Positions 8,551 through 18,533 of a stretch of DNA of 64,000 bases are shown here, piece after piece. The stretch lies in contig NZ_LR134477.1 in the NCBI RefSeq assembly GCF_900637975.1, forward strand, positions 3,427,242 to 3,491,241, given 5' to 3'. Every line of letters begins with the position of its first letter. Positions within the stretch are counted from its first letter, which is position 1. The DNA is from Actinomyces viscosus (GTDB lineage: Bacteria; Actinomycetota; Actinomycetes; Actinomycetales; Actinomycetaceae). The notes below the pieces were generated by a model. The model was given only the letters and a program-made list of their open reading frames with translations. It was not told the DNA's origin and made no database searches. The translations under genes were made by a program, and so were the position numbers.

Positions 8551-9306
8551 TCAGGGCCGGGCCATGTCCCAGCAGCGGGCGCCACCGGTCATGCCGGCCT
8601 CGTTGGGGACCACGACGACGTCGTCGCCGATCTTGCCCAGCTGGGCCGCCGTGATCCGGCGCGAGTTGCCGCCGCCCAGGTAGAGACGGTCCCACAGGTA
8701 CATCGGGCGCAGGGCGTCGACGACGCGGCGCACCCGGCGCGACCAGTGGGCGTCGCCCAGGCGCAGGCGCTCGTGCTCGCCGATGTAGTCGTCATAGGTC
8801 AGGCCCCAGCGCACCGGCCCCTGGGAGACCTCCACGTGCGGGGCCAGCACGCCGTTGTCGAACACGGCGTTGCCCAGCCCCGTCCCCAGGGTCACGATCA
8901 TCTCCAGGCCGTGGCCCGTGACGACGCCGGCCCCGGCGACCTCGGCGTCGTTGAGGACCAGGGAGGGGATGCCCAGCGCGGTGGAGACACCTGTGCCCAT
9001 GTCGAAACGGGCCCAGGCCTCCACCAGCTCGGGAAGCACCTTGGAGCGCGGTCCGTCCCTGGTGATGTAGTGGGGCGTGGCGATGACGACCCCGTGGCGG
9101 ATCATGCCCGGCATCCCCACCGTCACCCGGTCCGCGCCCGGCAGCTGGGAGGCCAGGGAGGCGATGGTCTCCACCAGCTTCGTCGGCGGCAGCGGGTAGG
9201 GGGTCGGGGTGCGCACGGCGCGGGAGATGATGTTGCCCTCGGCGTCGAGCACCGAGGCCTTGATGCCGCCGCCGCCGCAGTCCACGGACAGAGTCGTTGT
9301 GCTCAC
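8551..9306 (-). CDS. ROK-family sugar kinase, PpgK-like
   Basis: 251 residues from GTG 9306. Family marks: an N-terminal phosphate-binding loop VDCGGGGIKASVLDAEG, the sugar-site LVLNDAEVAGAG, a second phosphate loop VTLGTGLGNAVFDNG, and LYLGGGNSRRI near the end. Length and motif order match actinobacterial polyphosphate/ATP glucokinases, although the family's EFGHLEVGG region reads HVEVSQGP here and no Cys-rich zinc motif is present. Likely role: phosphorylation of glucose or a related hexose. The start has no SD but a TAGGCT hexamer 7 nt upstream, which suggests a leaderless transcript. The gene is divergent from truA across 48 bp. Confidence 0.8.
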   Translation of the reverse strand: MSTTTLSVDCGGGGIKASVLDAEGNIISRAVRTPTPYPLPPTKLVETIASLASQLPGADRVTVGMPGMIRHGVVIATPHYITRDGPRSKVLPELVEAWARFDMGTGVSTALGIPSLVLNDAEVAGAGVVTGHGLEMIVTLGTGLGNAVFDNGVLAPHVEVSQGPVRWGLTYDDYIGEHERLRLGDAHWSRRVRRVVDALRPMYLWDRLYLGGGNSRRITAAQLGKIGDDVVVVPNEAGMTGGARCWDMARP

Positions 9307-9313
9307 GGCTGCG

Positions 9314-9319
9314 AGCCTA
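9314..9319 (-). promoter_or_regulatory. -10 hexamer TAGGCT, leaderless start of the ROK kinase
   Basis: TAGGCT on the minus strand ends 7 nt before the GTG at 9306 and no Shine-Dalgarno lies between. The position fits a promoter whose transcript starts at or near the start codon. A matching -35 is not obvious. Confidence 0.45.
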
Positions 9320-9354
9320 GTGGAAGCACGCAACCAGTGCGGTTCAATGGGGCC

Positions 9355-10242
9355 ATGCCACGCATCCGCCTCGACCTGGCCTACGACGGCACCTTCTTCT
9401 CCGGGTGGGCCGCCCAGCCCGGGCTGCGCACCGTCGAGGGGGTGCTGACCGACGCCCTGGCCACCGTCCTGCGCGAACCCGTCCGCCTCACGGTGGCCGG
9501 CCGCACCGACGCCGGCGTCCACGCCGCCGCCCAGGTGGTCCACCTCGATACGAGCCCCGAGGCCTGGACCGCGCTGCCCGGGCGCTCCGAGCGCAGCCCC
9601 GAGGCGGCCCTGCTCACCCGGCTCGCCGGTGTCCTGGCGCGCGAGGCCCAGGAGAGCCTGCCGCGCACCCCGCGCGGGGCCGGCGACGTCGTCGTCACCG
9701 GGGCGCGCATCGTGCCGGAGGCCTTCGACGCCCGCTTCGGTGCGCTCAGCCGCCGCTACGCCTACCGGATCGCCGACGCCGCCGCACCGCGCGATCCCGC
9801 CCGGCGCGCCACCGTCCTGTGGGTGCCGGACCGGCTCGACGTCGAGGCGATGGCCGCCTCGGCCGCGCCCCTGCTGGGAGAGCACGACTTCCTGTCCTAC
9901 TGCAAGCCCCGCGAGGGCGCCACGACCATCCGCACCCTGCGCACCCTCCACTGGCGGCGAGCCGAAACGGGGTCGGATGCCGGGCTCGTCGTTCTGTCCG
10001 TCGTCGCCGACGCCTTCTGCCACTCCATGGTCCGCTCCCTGGTGGGGGCCGGGCTCGCCGTCGGGCAGGGACGCAGGCCCGTCACCTGGCCCGGTGAGCT
10101 CCTGGCGGCCCGTACGCGCGACGGCGCCGCCCCAGTGGCCCCGCCGCACGGGCTGACCCTGGAGGAGGTCACCTACCCCGGTGACGAGGAGCTCGCCGCC
10201 CAGGCCGAGCGCGCCCGCACCACCCGCCGACTGACCTGCTGA
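9355..10242 (+). CDS. truA: tRNA pseudouridine(38-40) synthase
   Basis: 295 residues. TruA makes pseudouridine at positions 38-40 of the tRNA anticodon arm. Visible family marks: RIRLDLAYDGTFFSGWAAQP at the N-terminus; the catalytic-aspartate segment VAGRTDAGVHAAAQVVHLDT; RYAYRI; EHDFLSYCKPREG; and FCHSMVRSLVGAGLAVGQG near the C-terminus. The ATG at 9355 begins directly at the conserved N-terminal strand. It is somewhat longer than the ~260-residue average, through an insertion around residues 75-115. It is encoded just upstream of rplM-rpsI, a common actinobacterial arrangement, but those have their own promoter. Confidence 0.95.
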   Translation: MPRIRLDLAYDGTFFSGWAAQPGLRTVEGVLTDALATVLREPVRLTVAGRTDAGVHAAAQVVHLDTSPEAWTALPGRSERSPEAALLTRLAGVLAREAQESLPRTPRGAGDVVVTGARIVPEAFDARFGALSRRYAYRIADAAAPRDPARRATVLWVPDRLDVEAMAASAAPLLGEHDFLSYCKPREGATTIRTLRTLHWRRAETGSDAGLVVLSVVADAFCHSMVRSLVGAGLAVGQGRRPVTWPGELLAARTRDGAAPVAPPHGLTLEEVTYPGDEELAAQAERARTTRRLTC

Positions 10243-10307
10243 CCCCGCTCCGCCGACGGCCCGCCGAGGCGCGTGGTGCGATTCACGGAACTGGAAAGCC
10301 GCACCTT

Positions 10308-10337
10308 TTGACCCTCCTGTGGGCCGCCCGGTACTGT
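10308..10337 (+). promoter_or_regulatory. Promoter of rplM-rpsI
   Basis: TTGACC (10308-10313), an 18-bp spacer and TACTGT (10332-10337) match the vegetative consensus. It lies after the truA stop and gives a leader of ~160 nt before rplM, a place where ribosomal-protein control could act. No defined leader structure was recognised. Confidence 0.6.
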
Positions 10338-10503
10338 TGGCAATCGTCGTGCAGCACGCGCGTGCGTGTCCGCGGTGCCGTCCCACTCGCCCCGGATCGC
10401 CTGTGCTCCGACCACTCACCTGACCATGGTGGTCTCGCCGAACCGCGAACGCTTCACCGCGCTTCGGCGTGCCCACTCGCCAAGAGAAACGAAGGCAACG
10501 CCC

Positions 10504-10947
10504 GTGCGCACGTATACACCGAAGCCCGGCGACGTCGAGAAGAGCTGGTACGTCATCGACGCTACCGACGTCGTCCTGGGTCGACTCGCGGCCCAGGCCG
10601 CCACCCTGCTCCGTGGGAAGCACAAGCCCCAGTTCGCGCCCAACGAGGACTGCGGCGACTACGTCGTCATCATCAACGCCGACAAGGTGGCCCTCACCAA
10701 CGGCAAGGCTGACAAGAAGTTCGCCTACCGCCACTCCGGCCACCCGGGCGGCCTGACCGCCGTCTCCTACCGCGAGCTGCTGGCCACCCGCCCCGAGCGC
10801 GCCGTCGAGAAGGCCATCAAGGGCATGGTCCCTCACACCAAGCTCGGTCGCGCTCAGCTCAAGAAGCTCAAGGTCTACGCAGGTGCCGAGCACCCGCACG
10901 CCTCCCAGAACCCGAAGACGTTCGAGATCACCCAGGTCGCCCAGTAA
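10504..10947 (+). CDS. rplM: 50S ribosomal protein L13
   Basis: 147 residues from GTG 10504, the usual actinobacterial L13 length. The N-terminus [20 protein letters not shown] and the segments [40 protein letters not shown] and [20 protein letters not shown] are characteristic. The frame stays open further upstream, but conservation begins at this GTG, preceded by gaagg. L13 binds 23S rRNA early in large-subunit assembly. rpsI follows after 43 bp. Confidence 0.97.
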   Translation: MRTYTPKPGDVEKSWYVIDATDVVLGRLAAQAATLLRGKHKPQFAPNEDCGDYVVIINADKVALTNGKADKKFAYRHSGHPGGLTAVSYRELLATRPERAVEKAIKGMVPHTKLGRAQLKKLKVYAGAEHPHASQNPKTFEITQVAQ

Positions 10948-10990
10948 GCGCTCCAGCGCTCGGCACCCCGCGACAAGCAAAGGACACATC

Positions 10991-11485
10991 GTGGCTGAGA
11001 CCACTGTCGACATCGACGCGCTGGACGAGGAGAACGCCCCCTCCAGCTACACCACCGAGACCGAGGAGTCCGCTCCGGGTCGCGGCCAGTCCATCACCGC
11101 CCCCGGCTCCGGCCTGGGCCGCCGCAAGGAGGCCGTCGCCCGCGTGCGCCTCGTTCCCGGCACCGGCCAGTGGACGCTGAACGGCCGCTCCCTGGAGGAC
11201 TACTTCCCCAACAAGCTGCACCAGCAGCTCGTGCGCGCCCCCTTCACCATCCTGGACCTTGAGGGCCGTTTCGACGTCGTCGCCCGCATCAACGGTGGTG
11301 GCGTCTCCGGCCAGGCCGGCGCCCTGCGCCTGGGCATCGCCCGCGCCCTCAACGAGATCGACCGTGAGGCCAACCGCGCCACCCTCAAGAAGGCCGGCTT
11401 CCTCACCCGTGACTCGCGCATCGTGGAGCGCAAGAAGGCCGGTCTGCACAAGGCCCGTCGCGCCCCCCAGTACTCCAAGCGCTGA
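10991..11485 (+). CDS. rpsI: 30S ribosomal protein S9
   Basis: 164 residues from GTG 10991 (aaagga upstream). The C-terminal ~130 residues are canonical S9: [39 protein letters not shown], and the basic tail ending [17 protein letters not shown] that reaches the ribosomal P site. The first ~35 residues are an acidic extension ([14 protein letters not shown]...), as in other actinobacterial S9 proteins. Second gene of the rplM-rpsI operon, followed by a terminator. Confidence 0.97.
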   Translation: MAETTVDIDALDEENAPSSYTTETEESAPGRGQSITAPGSGLGRRKEAVARVRLVPGTGQWTLNGRSLEDYFPNKLHQQLVRAPFTILDLEGRFDVVARINGGGVSGQAGALRLGIARALNEIDREANRATLKKAGFLTRDSRIVERKKAGLHKARRAPQYSKR

Positions 11486-11534
11486 TCCGGCGCGGTGCCC
11501 GGTCCTTCCGGCCGGAACCGCTCGACTGTTTACC

Positions 11535-11571
11535 GACGGCGGCCGTCCCCTTCACGGGGGCGGCCGCCGTC
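11535..11571 (+). terminator. GC-rich terminator hairpin after rpsI
   Basis: GACGGCGGCCG (11535-11545) pairs with CGGCCGCCGTC (11561-11571). The stem continues inward through TCCCC/GGGGG with one wobble, giving a 16-bp stem with a 5-nt loop, 50 bp after rpsI. No U-tract follows. Confidence 0.75.
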
Positions 11572-11776
11572 GCCATCCGTCAGGGGTGGGCCTGGTCTGT
11601 TCCGGCGGCTCGGCACCAGCCGGCTCCCACCGCAGATGGCCGGGATTGCAGGAACGACCCGTCGCCCAAGGACCCCGGAGGACATCAGACCTTGCTCGTG
11701 CTCCGGTCGTCGTGTCACCAGGCCGGGCGGCCCGTGGCAGGATGGTGCTGTTTCGTCACCCCTCAGGAGGATCTCC

Positions 11777-13138
11777 ATGGCTCGTCTCTTCGGAACCGAC
11801 GGCGTACGCGGCCTGGCCAACGACCTGCTCACGCCCACCCTGGCCGTACAGCTCGGTGAGGCCGCGGCCCGTGTCCTGATCAAGGACACCCCCGCCACCC
11901 GGCGCTCGCGCAGCGTCCGCCCCCGCGCCATCGTGGGGCGTGACACCCGCGCCTCCGGAGAGTTCCTCGACCACGCCATCAGCGCGGGCCTGGCCTCCTC
12001 CGGCGTCGACGTCACCCGCGTGGGCGTCCTGCCCACCCCGGCGATCGCTCACCTGACGGCCACGCAGGACATCGAGCTGGGCGTCATGATCTCCGCCTCC
12101 CACAACCCCTTCCCCGACAACGGCATCAAGTTCATCGCCCGCGGCGGCTACAAGCTCGCCGACGCCGTCGAGGACGAGATCGAGGCCCTCTTGGGCAAGG
12201 TCAACGACCGGCCCACCGGCTCCGACGTCGGACGCGTCATCAAGGGCGAGACCGTCGCCGACCAGAACTACATCAACCACCTCGTCGACTCCGCCGCTAC
12301 CGACCTGTCCGGGCTGCGCATCGTCGTCGACGCCTCCAACGGCGCCGCCTCCGTCGTCGGCCCTGCTGCGCTGCGCGCCTCAGGCGCCGAGGTCATTGTC
12401 ATCAACGCCTCCCCGGACGGCCTCAACATCAATGACAACTGCGGCTCCACCCACCCCGAGCAGCTGCAGAACTACGTCCGGGCTGTCGGCGCGGACATGG
12501 GCGTGGCCTACGACGGCGACGCCGACCGCTGCCTGGCCGTGGACGCCGACGGTCAGCTCGTCGACGGCGACCAGATCATGGGCATGCTCGCCATCGGCAT
12601 GAAGGCCGACGGCACCCTCGGCTCCGACACCCTCGTCGTCACCGTCATGAGCAACCTCGGCCTCATCCTGGCGATGCGAGAGCACGGCATCCGCACTGTC
12701 CAGACCGGCGTGGGCGACCGTTACGTGCTCGAGCGTATGCTCCAGGGCGGCTACACCCTGGGCGGCGAGCAGTCCGGCCACGTCATCGATACTCTCCACG
12801 CCACCACCGGCGACGGCGTGCTCACCTCGCTGCGCGTGGCCGCGCGTGTCAAGCGCACCGGCAAGACCCTGGCTGAGCTCGCCAGCGTCGTCACTCGCCT
12901 GCCCCAGACGCTCATCAACGTCAAGAACGTCGACAAGGGGGCCGCCAGCACCAACCAGTCCGTGCAGGACGCGGTGGCGTCCGCGGAGGAGGAGCTGGGC
13001 GAGACCGGGCGCGTCCTGCTGCGGCCGTCGGGTACCGAGCCGCTCGTGCGCGTCATGGTCGAGGCTGCCACCCAGGAGGAGGCCGACCGCGTGGCCCGGT
13101 CCCTGGCCGACACCGTCAAGAGCAACCTCAGCCTGTAG
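11777..13138 (+). CDS. glmM: Phosphoglucosamine mutase
   Basis: 453 residues from ATG 11777, with a perfect aggagg SD. GlmM interconverts glucosamine-6-phosphate and glucosamine-1-phosphate on the route to UDP-GlcNAc for peptidoglycan. Visible: the N-terminus RLFGTDGVRGLAN; the phosphoserine loop ISASHNPFPDNGIKFI (catalytic Ser in SASHNP); the Mg2+ loop YDGDADRCLAVD; the sugar loop GGEQSGHVI; and the phosphate-binding loop RPSGTEPLVRVM. Length is normal for the family. glmS, which makes its substrate, lies 7.7 kb downstream on the same strand but is a separate transcription unit. Confidence 0.97.
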   Translation: MARLFGTDGVRGLANDLLTPTLAVQLGEAAARVLIKDTPATRRSRSVRPRAIVGRDTRASGEFLDHAISAGLASSGVDVTRVGVLPTPAIAHLTATQDIELGVMISASHNPFPDNGIKFIARGGYKLADAVEDEIEALLGKVNDRPTGSDVGRVIKGETVADQNYINHLVDSAATDLSGLRIVVDASNGAASVVGPAALRASGAEVIVINASPDGLNINDNCGSTHPEQLQNYVRAVGADMGVAYDGDADRCLAVDADGQLVDGDQIMGMLAIGMKADGTLGSDTLVVTVMSNLGLILAMREHGIRTVQTGVGDRYVLERMLQGGYTLGGEQSGHVIDTLHATTGDGVLTSLRVAARVKRTGKTLAELASVVTRLPQTLINVKNVDKGAASTNQSVQDAVASAEEELGETGRVLLRPSGTEPLVRVMVEAATQEEADRVARSLADTVKSNLSL

Positions 13139-13255
13139 CCCGGGCCCACTGGTTTCCTTCCGGGGTCGGCCGCCGGCGCAGCCATCAGTACGGTGGCGGG
13201 CGTCGAGGTCGGCCCCGGTCGTTGAGACCGTCGGCTCGCCGCGCTGGAGGAGGAG

Positions 13256-16200
13256 ATGGGGAAGGATGGTCCCGTGACGTTCCCCTACCCGCTGTCGCTT
13301 CTGACGGATCCGCCGACCTGGCGCGGCAGGGCCCTGAGTGGGCGGATTCTCGACCTGCTCGCCGTCCTGGCCGGCGGCCGGGAGCCCCGGATGAGCGACG
13401 CCTTCCTCATCGAGGCCCTGTGGCCCGACGACGCCCCCGCCCGGCCGCTGAGGGCGCTGCACGTCGTCGTCTCCCGCGCGCGGGCGGTGGTGGGGGAGGG
13501 CGTCGTCGAGCGCACCGGTGACGGCTACCGGCTGACGCTGCCCGTTGCGGAGGTCGACGCCCTCGACCTGGCTGACCGAGCGGACCGGGCCCGCGCCTGC
13601 GCCACCGCGGGCCAGTGGGACCAGGTCCTGGACCTCACCGGCGCCCTGCCCCGGGTGCCCGCCTCCGATGAGGCCGACGTCGCCGGATCAGAAGCATCCC
13701 CTCTCACCGAGCTGCGGGCGCGCGCCGTCACCCAGGCCGCGTCGGCCCGCCGCGACCGGGCCCTGGCCCTGGAGGCCACCGGCGAGCACGAGCAGGCCGC
13801 GGGCCTGCTGCGTGAGGCCGCCCGGCGCGACCCCGGCGATGAGACCGTCCTGGCAGCCCTCATGCGTGCCGAGTCCTGGGCGCGCTCGCCGGCCGCCGCC
13901 CTGGAGATCTACGAGGCGCACCGCCGCAGGCTGCGCGAGCAGGGGGCCGTGCCGGGGCCGGCCATGCGCGCCGCCCACGAGGCCGTCCTGGCCGCCGAGA
14001 GCCCCGTGCGCCGCGGCCTGGAGCCCGCACCCGAGCACTTCCTGGGCCGCGAGGAGGACGTGATCGGTGTCCTCCGGGCTCTGAGCACCCACCGGCTGGT
14101 CACGATCACCGGGCCGGGAGGAGTCGGCAAGACGACCCTGGCCCAGGTGGTCGCGGCGCGCAGCCGCCGCCCCGCCGTCTACGTCGCCCACCTGGCCGAG
14201 ATCTCGCCCGGCGCCGACCTGGCCAGGGTCCTGCTCGATGCCGTCGGAAACCCCGGAGCGGCCAATGGCGACCCGTGCCGGTCACTGGCCGCCGCCCTCG
14301 CCCTGCCCGGAACCGTCCTCGTCCTGGACAACTGCGAGCACCTGGCCGACGCGGTCGCCGACCTCATCGGTCCACTCCTGGCCGCCTGCCCCGACCTGCG
14401 GGTCCTGGCGACCTCTCGCCGCCCCCTCGACCTGGTCGCGGAGCACGTCCACCGCCTTGCACCGCTGGATCAGGCAGCGGCGGCCGAGCTCTTCCGCGCC
14501 CGTGCCCTGGCGGCCCGCCCCGAGCAGGTCGTCGACGACGAGGACCTGGAGGACCTTCTCACCCGGCTCGACGGCATCCCCCTGGCCATCGAGCTGGCCG
14601 CAGCGCGCACCCGCAGCCTGTCAGCGCGCCAGATCGCCGAGCGGCTGCCCGGCCGGCCCGAGCTGCTGACCGGAGCCCGGGACGCCCCCGCCCGCCAGCG
14701 CACCCTGACCGCGGTCATCGAGTGGTCCTGGAACCTGCTCGACGCCGTCGAGCGCCGAGCCATGGCGCGTCTGGCCCTGCTCGCCGACGGCTTCACCCTC
14801 GCCGCCGCGGAGGCGCTCATCGGCGCCGACGCCGCTGATGTTCTTGACGCCCTGGTCTCCCACTCCCTGCTCGTGGTGCGCGACCACGGCCTGCCCCGCT
14901 TCCACATGCTCGTCACCGTCCGTGACTTCGCCCTGGAGCAGCTGGCCGCCTCCGGCGACGAGACGGCTGCCCGGGCGGCCCTGTACGAGTGGGTGGTCGA
15001 CCTGTGCTCCCAGATCCGTTTCCCCATCAACGCCGGCGACTTCGGCGACGTCCACCACCCCCAGGCCCGCCGGCACGACCGCCTCTTCCGGCAGGTCGCG
15101 CACGACGAGGCCGTCATCGTCCAGGAGCTCGACCGGCTCCTGGCGCAGGCCGAGGCCAAGGATGCGGACCACCTGCCCGGCGAGCTGCGCGACGCGATCT
15201 GCCTCATCGGTGCCGCGCTCATGCGGCTGTGGAGCGTCACCTGGAGCTACGAACGCATCGCCGACTACGGCTCGCGCCTCATCCGCCCCGCCGCGCAGCC
15301 GGCCCGGGACGCGCGCGGCAACGAGGCGGGGCTCGCCGTCCTGGCCCTGTGCGTCACCCTGTTCGGGCTCCTGAGCCACATGCCCACGCAGATCCGCTCA
15401 CTGCTGCCGGAGTCCTTCGACGGCGAGGGATCCTTCAGCCGGGTGCGGCGCTTCCTGCGCGCCGAAGACGGGCAGTGGCCCGAGCTGGCCCGCGACGCCG
15501 ACCCCTGGGTCGCCTGGGCCGCGACCCGCTGCCTGGCCGCCCAGCAGGAGGACGACGGCGACCCCGGCGCCTCCTTGGAGACCATCGAGGCCCTCCTGGA
15601 CCGGCTCCACGGCAACGACCTGGCCGGCATCCACCTGCTCGAGCTGCACCTCCACCGCCTGCAGGTACTCATGTCCCTGGGACGGTACGGCGAGGTCGTT
15701 GACGCATGCACGCGAGCCCAGGTGCTCCTGGAGGGGATCCTGCCGAGCTGGGGCGGGTTCTTCCGCACCACCCTGCGGCTGGAGGCCGCCTACTGCGCGG
15801 TCTACCTCGATCCCAGGCCGCAGACGGCGGAAAGTCTGCTGGAGAGCCTGGATCCCGTCGACCTGCCGGGAACCATGCGCTTCATTGCCCGCTCCGTGCG
15901 CGGAGAGCTGGAGCTCACCCGCGGGCGCGTGCGCACCGCCGCCCTCATCCAGCGCGTGAGCCTGCGCTACGCCGGGCACTGGCGCTCCATCCTGGGGGCC
16001 GGCTCCCAGTGGGAGCTCTACATCCTGAGCATGTGCCTGGTCACCGATATCGAGCTCAGCCCCGACGACGCCGTCGAGCTCGACGCTGCGGCCATCCGGG
16101 CCCGCGCGGTTCGGCTGCTGCGCGACATCCTCTCCGACCCCGCCCCGAGGCAGCGGGACATCCCCACCATTATGGCCTTCGCCGCGGCCGTCGGTCTGTC

Positions 16201-16459
16201 CTGCGCCACCGCCGCGTCGGCCGGCTCCGAGCAGCGCGATGCGGGCACCGAGCTGGTCGCCACGGCCCTGGCCGTGGGCACCAACCAGACCTGCCGCCTG
16301 CTCTCCCACGACTACCTGCGCGCCCGCAGCGAGCAGGCCGACGCCCGGGCGCTGGCCGAGGCCGAGGACCGGATCCGGCCCCTGGACCGCGGTCGGCTGG
16401 TCGCGCACGCAGCCGGTCTCGCCTGCGGTTTGGCGGGCGGGACCGGCTGGAGCCGTTGA
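13256..16459 (+). CDS. BTAD/NB-ARC transcriptional regulator (AfsR/SARP-like)
   Basis: 1067 residues. Residues ~1-95 form an OmpR-type winged helix (FLIEALWPDDAPARPLRAL, then VVSRARAVVGEG and RTGDGYRL). Residues ~100-250 are the bacterial transcriptional activation domain. An NTPase follows, with Walker A TGPGGVGKTTL at ~283-293, Walker B TVLVLDNCEHL near 351-361 and ATSRRPL as sensor. The long C-terminal half is helical and TPR-like. Such proteins activate secondary-metabolite or export genes in actinomycetes. The ABC exporter at 16509-18430 is convergent, so a regulatory link is only suggested. ATG 13256 follows ggaggaggag too closely; the GTG seven codons later (VTFPYPLSL) has ggaagga at good spacing and may be the real start. 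Confidence 0.88.
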   Translation: MGKDGPVTFPYPLSLLTDPPTWRGRALSGRILDLLAVLAGGREPRMSDAFLIEALWPDDAPARPLRALHVVVSRARAVVGEGVVERTGDGYRLTLPVAEVDALDLADRADRARACATAGQWDQVLDLTGALPRVPASDEADVAGSEASPLTELRARAVTQAASARRDRALALEATGEHEQAAGLLREAARRDPGDETVLAALMRAESWARSPAAALEIYEAHRRRLREQGAVPGPAMRAAHEAVLAAESPVRRGLEPAPEHFLGREEDVIGVLRALSTHRLVTITGPGGVGKTTLAQVVAARSRRPAVYVAHLAEISPGADLARVLLDAVGNPGAANGDPCRSLAAALALPGTVLVLDNCEHLADAVADLIGPLLAACPDLRVLATSRRPLDLVAEHVHRLAPLDQAAAAELFRARALAARPEQVVDDEDLEDLLTRLDGIPLAIELAAARTRSLSARQIAERLPGRPELLTGARDAPARQRTLTAVIEWSWNLLDAVERRAMARLALLADGFTLAAAEALIGADAADVLDALVSHSLLVVRDHGLPRFHMLVTVRDFALEQLAASGDETAARAALYEWVVDLCSQIRFPINAGDFGDVHHPQARRHDRLFRQVAHDEAVIVQELDRLLAQAEAKDADHLPGELRDAICLIGAALMRLWSVTWSYERIADYGSRLIRPAAQPARDARGNEAGLAVLALCVTLFGLLSHMPTQIRSLLPESFDGEGSFSRVRRFLRAEDGQWPELARDADPWVAWAATRCLAAQQEDDGDPGASLETIEALLDRLHGNDLAGIHLLELHLHRLQVLMSLGRYGEVVDACTRAQVLLEGILPSWGGFFRTTLRLEAAYCAVYLDPRPQTAESLLESLDPVDLPGTMRFIARSVRGELELTRGRVRTAALIQRVSLRYAGHWRSILGAGSQWELYILSMCLVTDIELSPDDAVELDAAAIRARAVRLLRDILSDPAPRQRDIPTIMAFAAAVGLSCATAASAGSEQRDAGTELVATALAVGTNQTCRLLSHDYLRARSEQADARALAEAEDRIRPLDRGRLVAHAAGLACGLAGGTGWSR

Positions 16460-16508
16460 GCGGCGGGGCGATCCGCCCCAGTGGTCAGGCAGCCGAGCGG
16501 CGGTGCGC

Positions 16509-17360
16509 TCAGGCGTTGCGCCGCTGGTAGCGGACGATCGTCAGCGGGGCCATGACCGCCAGCACCAGCAGCGAGCCGAGGATGGCTGCGCGTACGTCCC
16601 CGGCCGATCCCGCCGTCCCGTCCAGCAGGTAGCGGCAGCCGTCGACGATGTGCGAGATCGGGTTGTTGCGTGCGAAGGCCTTGAGCCAGCCCGGTAGCGT
16701 CGTGGTGGGCACCATGGCGTTGGACAGGAAGGTCAGCGGGAACAGGACGATGACCGTGAAGGAGGTGACCGCCTGGGCCGAGGAGAAGACTGTCCCCAGG
16801 AACAGGAAGGTCCAGGCGATCGCCCAGGCGCAGCCCGCCGCCAGCGCGATCGCTCCGATGGACCCCGACCAGCCGTTGACGGGCCGGTAGCCCAGGACGT
16901 AGCCGGTGAGCACCGTCAGCGACGTGCAGATGAGATAGCGCAGCACGTCGGAGACCATCGGCCCCAGGACGGGGGAGATCCGGGACATCGGCATGGTCCG
17001 GAAGCGGTCGAAGACCCCCTTGTCCATGTCCTCGCGCAGGTCCACTCCCACGCTCTGGCTCGTGGTCAGGGCGTTGATGATGACGAGCCCCGGGACGATC
17101 GTGGGCAGGTAGGCCTTGACGTCCCCGGCGATCGCGCCGCCGAAGAGCTCACCGAACATGACGGTGAACATGACCGGCTGGATGAGGATGTCGTAGGACT
17201 CGCCCGGGTTGCGCACCATGGTGATGAGGGCGCGCCAGGCCATGGCGAGCGTGTCCGGGACGAGTCGCGCCTCACTGAATCGGGAGCCCTTGAAGGCTGG
17301 GGCGGAGGACGGGGCGGATCCGTTCGGCAGGGCGGTTGCGTTTGCTGCGGGGAAGGTCAT
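16509..17360 (-). CDS. ABC-2 type permease, DrrB-like
   Basis: 283 residues with about six membrane helices (e.g. MFTVMFGELFGGAIAG, AGCAWAIAWTFLFLGTVF, FTVIVLFPLTFLSNAMVP). The pattern FLSNAMVP...LPGWLKAFARNNPISHIVD is the signature region of the daunorubicin-resistance/ABC-2 permease family. Its ATG overlaps the stop of the ATPase gene by 4 bp (ATGA), so the two are translationally coupled. Likely exports a drug, lipid or small peptide; the substrate cannot be told from sequence. Confidence 0.9.
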   Translation of the reverse strand: MTFPAANATALPNGSAPSSAPAFKGSRFSEARLVPDTLAMAWRALITMVRNPGESYDILIQPVMFTVMFGELFGGAIAGDVKAYLPTIVPGLVIINALTTSQSVGVDLREDMDKGVFDRFRTMPMSRISPVLGPMVSDVLRYLICTSLTVLTGYVLGYRPVNGWSGSIGAIALAAGCAWAIAWTFLFLGTVFSSAQAVTSFTVIVLFPLTFLSNAMVPTTTLPGWLKAFARNNPISHIVDGCRYLLDGTAGSAGDVRAAILGSLLVLAVMAPLTIVRYQRRNA

Positions 17361-18430
17361 GACTGCTCCTCGACGTCGTCGGAACGGGTGGATGCGGGGG
17401 AGGAGGCCGACGGCTCGGCGGAGGGACTGGGCGGGGCGTCGGCCTCCTGTCCGGGGTGGCCGGTCAGGGCCATGAAGACCGAGTCCATGCTGGGGCGGTC
17501 CACCGAGACGGTCCTGGGGGACAGGCCGGCGTCGCGCAGGGCCACGAGCACCTCGGTGGCCACTGACGCCTCGGTCAGCGGCGTCTGCAGGCGTGCGCCC
17601 TGGATACCCCGGTCGGTCAGCGCCGGGGCGTGACCGGTGACCCGCTCGATGACCTCGGCCGTCGCGGCCTGGTCCTCGGGGGTCGCCGGGGTCAGGACGA
17701 GCGAGCTGCTGCCCACCCGGTCCTTGAGCTCGTCGGGAGTGCCCCCGGCGATGAGCCGCCCGGAGTCGATGATGCCGACCTGGTGAGCCAGACGGTCGGC
17801 CTCCTCCAGGTACTGGGTGGTCAGCAGGATCGTGGAGCCGCCCTGAACCAGGGAACGGATGACGTCCCACATCTGCTCACGCGTGCGCGGGTCCAGTCCG
17901 GTGGTGGGCTCGTCGAGGAAGATGAGCGGGGGACGGGCGATGAGCGAGACGGCCAGGTCCAGCCGGCGCCGCATCCCGCCGGAGTAGCCACTCACCCGCT
18001 TACCGCCGGCCTCGGTGAGGCTGAAGGAGGCCAACAGCTCGTCGGCCCGCTCATGGGCCTGACGCCGGCCAAGGCCCAGCAGACGGCCGAAGAGGCGTAG
18101 GTTCTCCACCCCGGTGAGCATCTCGTCGACGCTGGCGTACTGGCCCGTCACCCCGATGAGGCTGCGCACAGCGTGGCGCTCGCGGACGACGTCGCGGCCC
18201 AGGACCATCGCCCGGCCACCGGTCGGTGCCAGCAGCGTGGTGATCATGCGCAGCGTCGTCGACTTGCCTGCACCGTTGGGACCGAGCAGGCCGTAGACGA
18301 TGCCGGCGGGAACTTCCAGGTCGAGGTCGTCGACGGCGGTGAAGGAGCCGAAGGTCCGCGTCAGGCCGTCGGTCCTGATGGCCGGGGCCGCGCTGGATGA
18401 GGGTGATCTGGTTGCTGTTGATGTGGTCAT
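17357..18430 (-). CDS. ABC transporter ATP-binding protein, DrrA-like
   Basis: 357 residues from ATG 18430. Walker [15 protein letters not shown]-loop [15 protein letters not shown], signature [15 protein letters not shown], Walker [18 protein letters not shown] and the H-loop-region [12 protein letters not shown] are all intact. The C-terminal ~110 residues are the extra domain usual in DrrA-type ATPases, ending in a Ser/Pro-rich tail. The frame stays open ~68 codons upstream of the chosen ATG, but that part is unstructured. No strong SD lies upstream (ggag 15 nt away). First gene of a two-gene exporter operon. Confidence 0.9.
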   Translation of the reverse strand: MTTSTATRSPSSSAAPAIRTDGLTRTFGSFTAVDDLDLEVPAGIVYGLLGPNGAGKSTTLRMITTLLAPTGGRAMVLGRDVVRERHAVRSLIGVTGQYASVDEMLTGVENLRLFGRLLGLGRRQAHERADELLASFSLTEAGGKRVSGYSGGMRRRLDLAVSLIARPPLIFLDEPTTGLDPRTREQMWDVIRSLVQGGSTILLTTQYLEEADRLAHQVGIIDSGRLIAGGTPDELKDRVGSSSLVLTPATPEDQAATAEVIERVTGHAPALTDRGIQGARLQTPLTEASVATEVLVALRDAGLSPRTVSVDRPSMDSVFMALTGHPGQEADAPPSPSAEPSASSPASTRSDDVEEQS

Positions 18431-18533
18431 GCCGCCAAGGCTGGCTCCGCACAGTTTCAAAGCGGCTTCACCGAGACAGGGCCGAGTTTCACGCCGTTTC
18501 GTTCCGGCCTCCCCCGTTTCGGATGACGGCCTT

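Noticed and set aside
5606..8683. Long plus-strand open frames opposite pntB and pntA
   Set aside because: Their products are low-complexity Gly/Asp/Arg/His-rich shadows of GC-rich codons on the other strand, with no domain. pntAB on the minus strand is unmistakable.
8551..11013. An 820-residue protein by extending the ROK kinase frame upstream
   Set aside because: The extra ~570 residues are antisense to truA and rplM and lack any domain; the kinase starts at GTG 9306.
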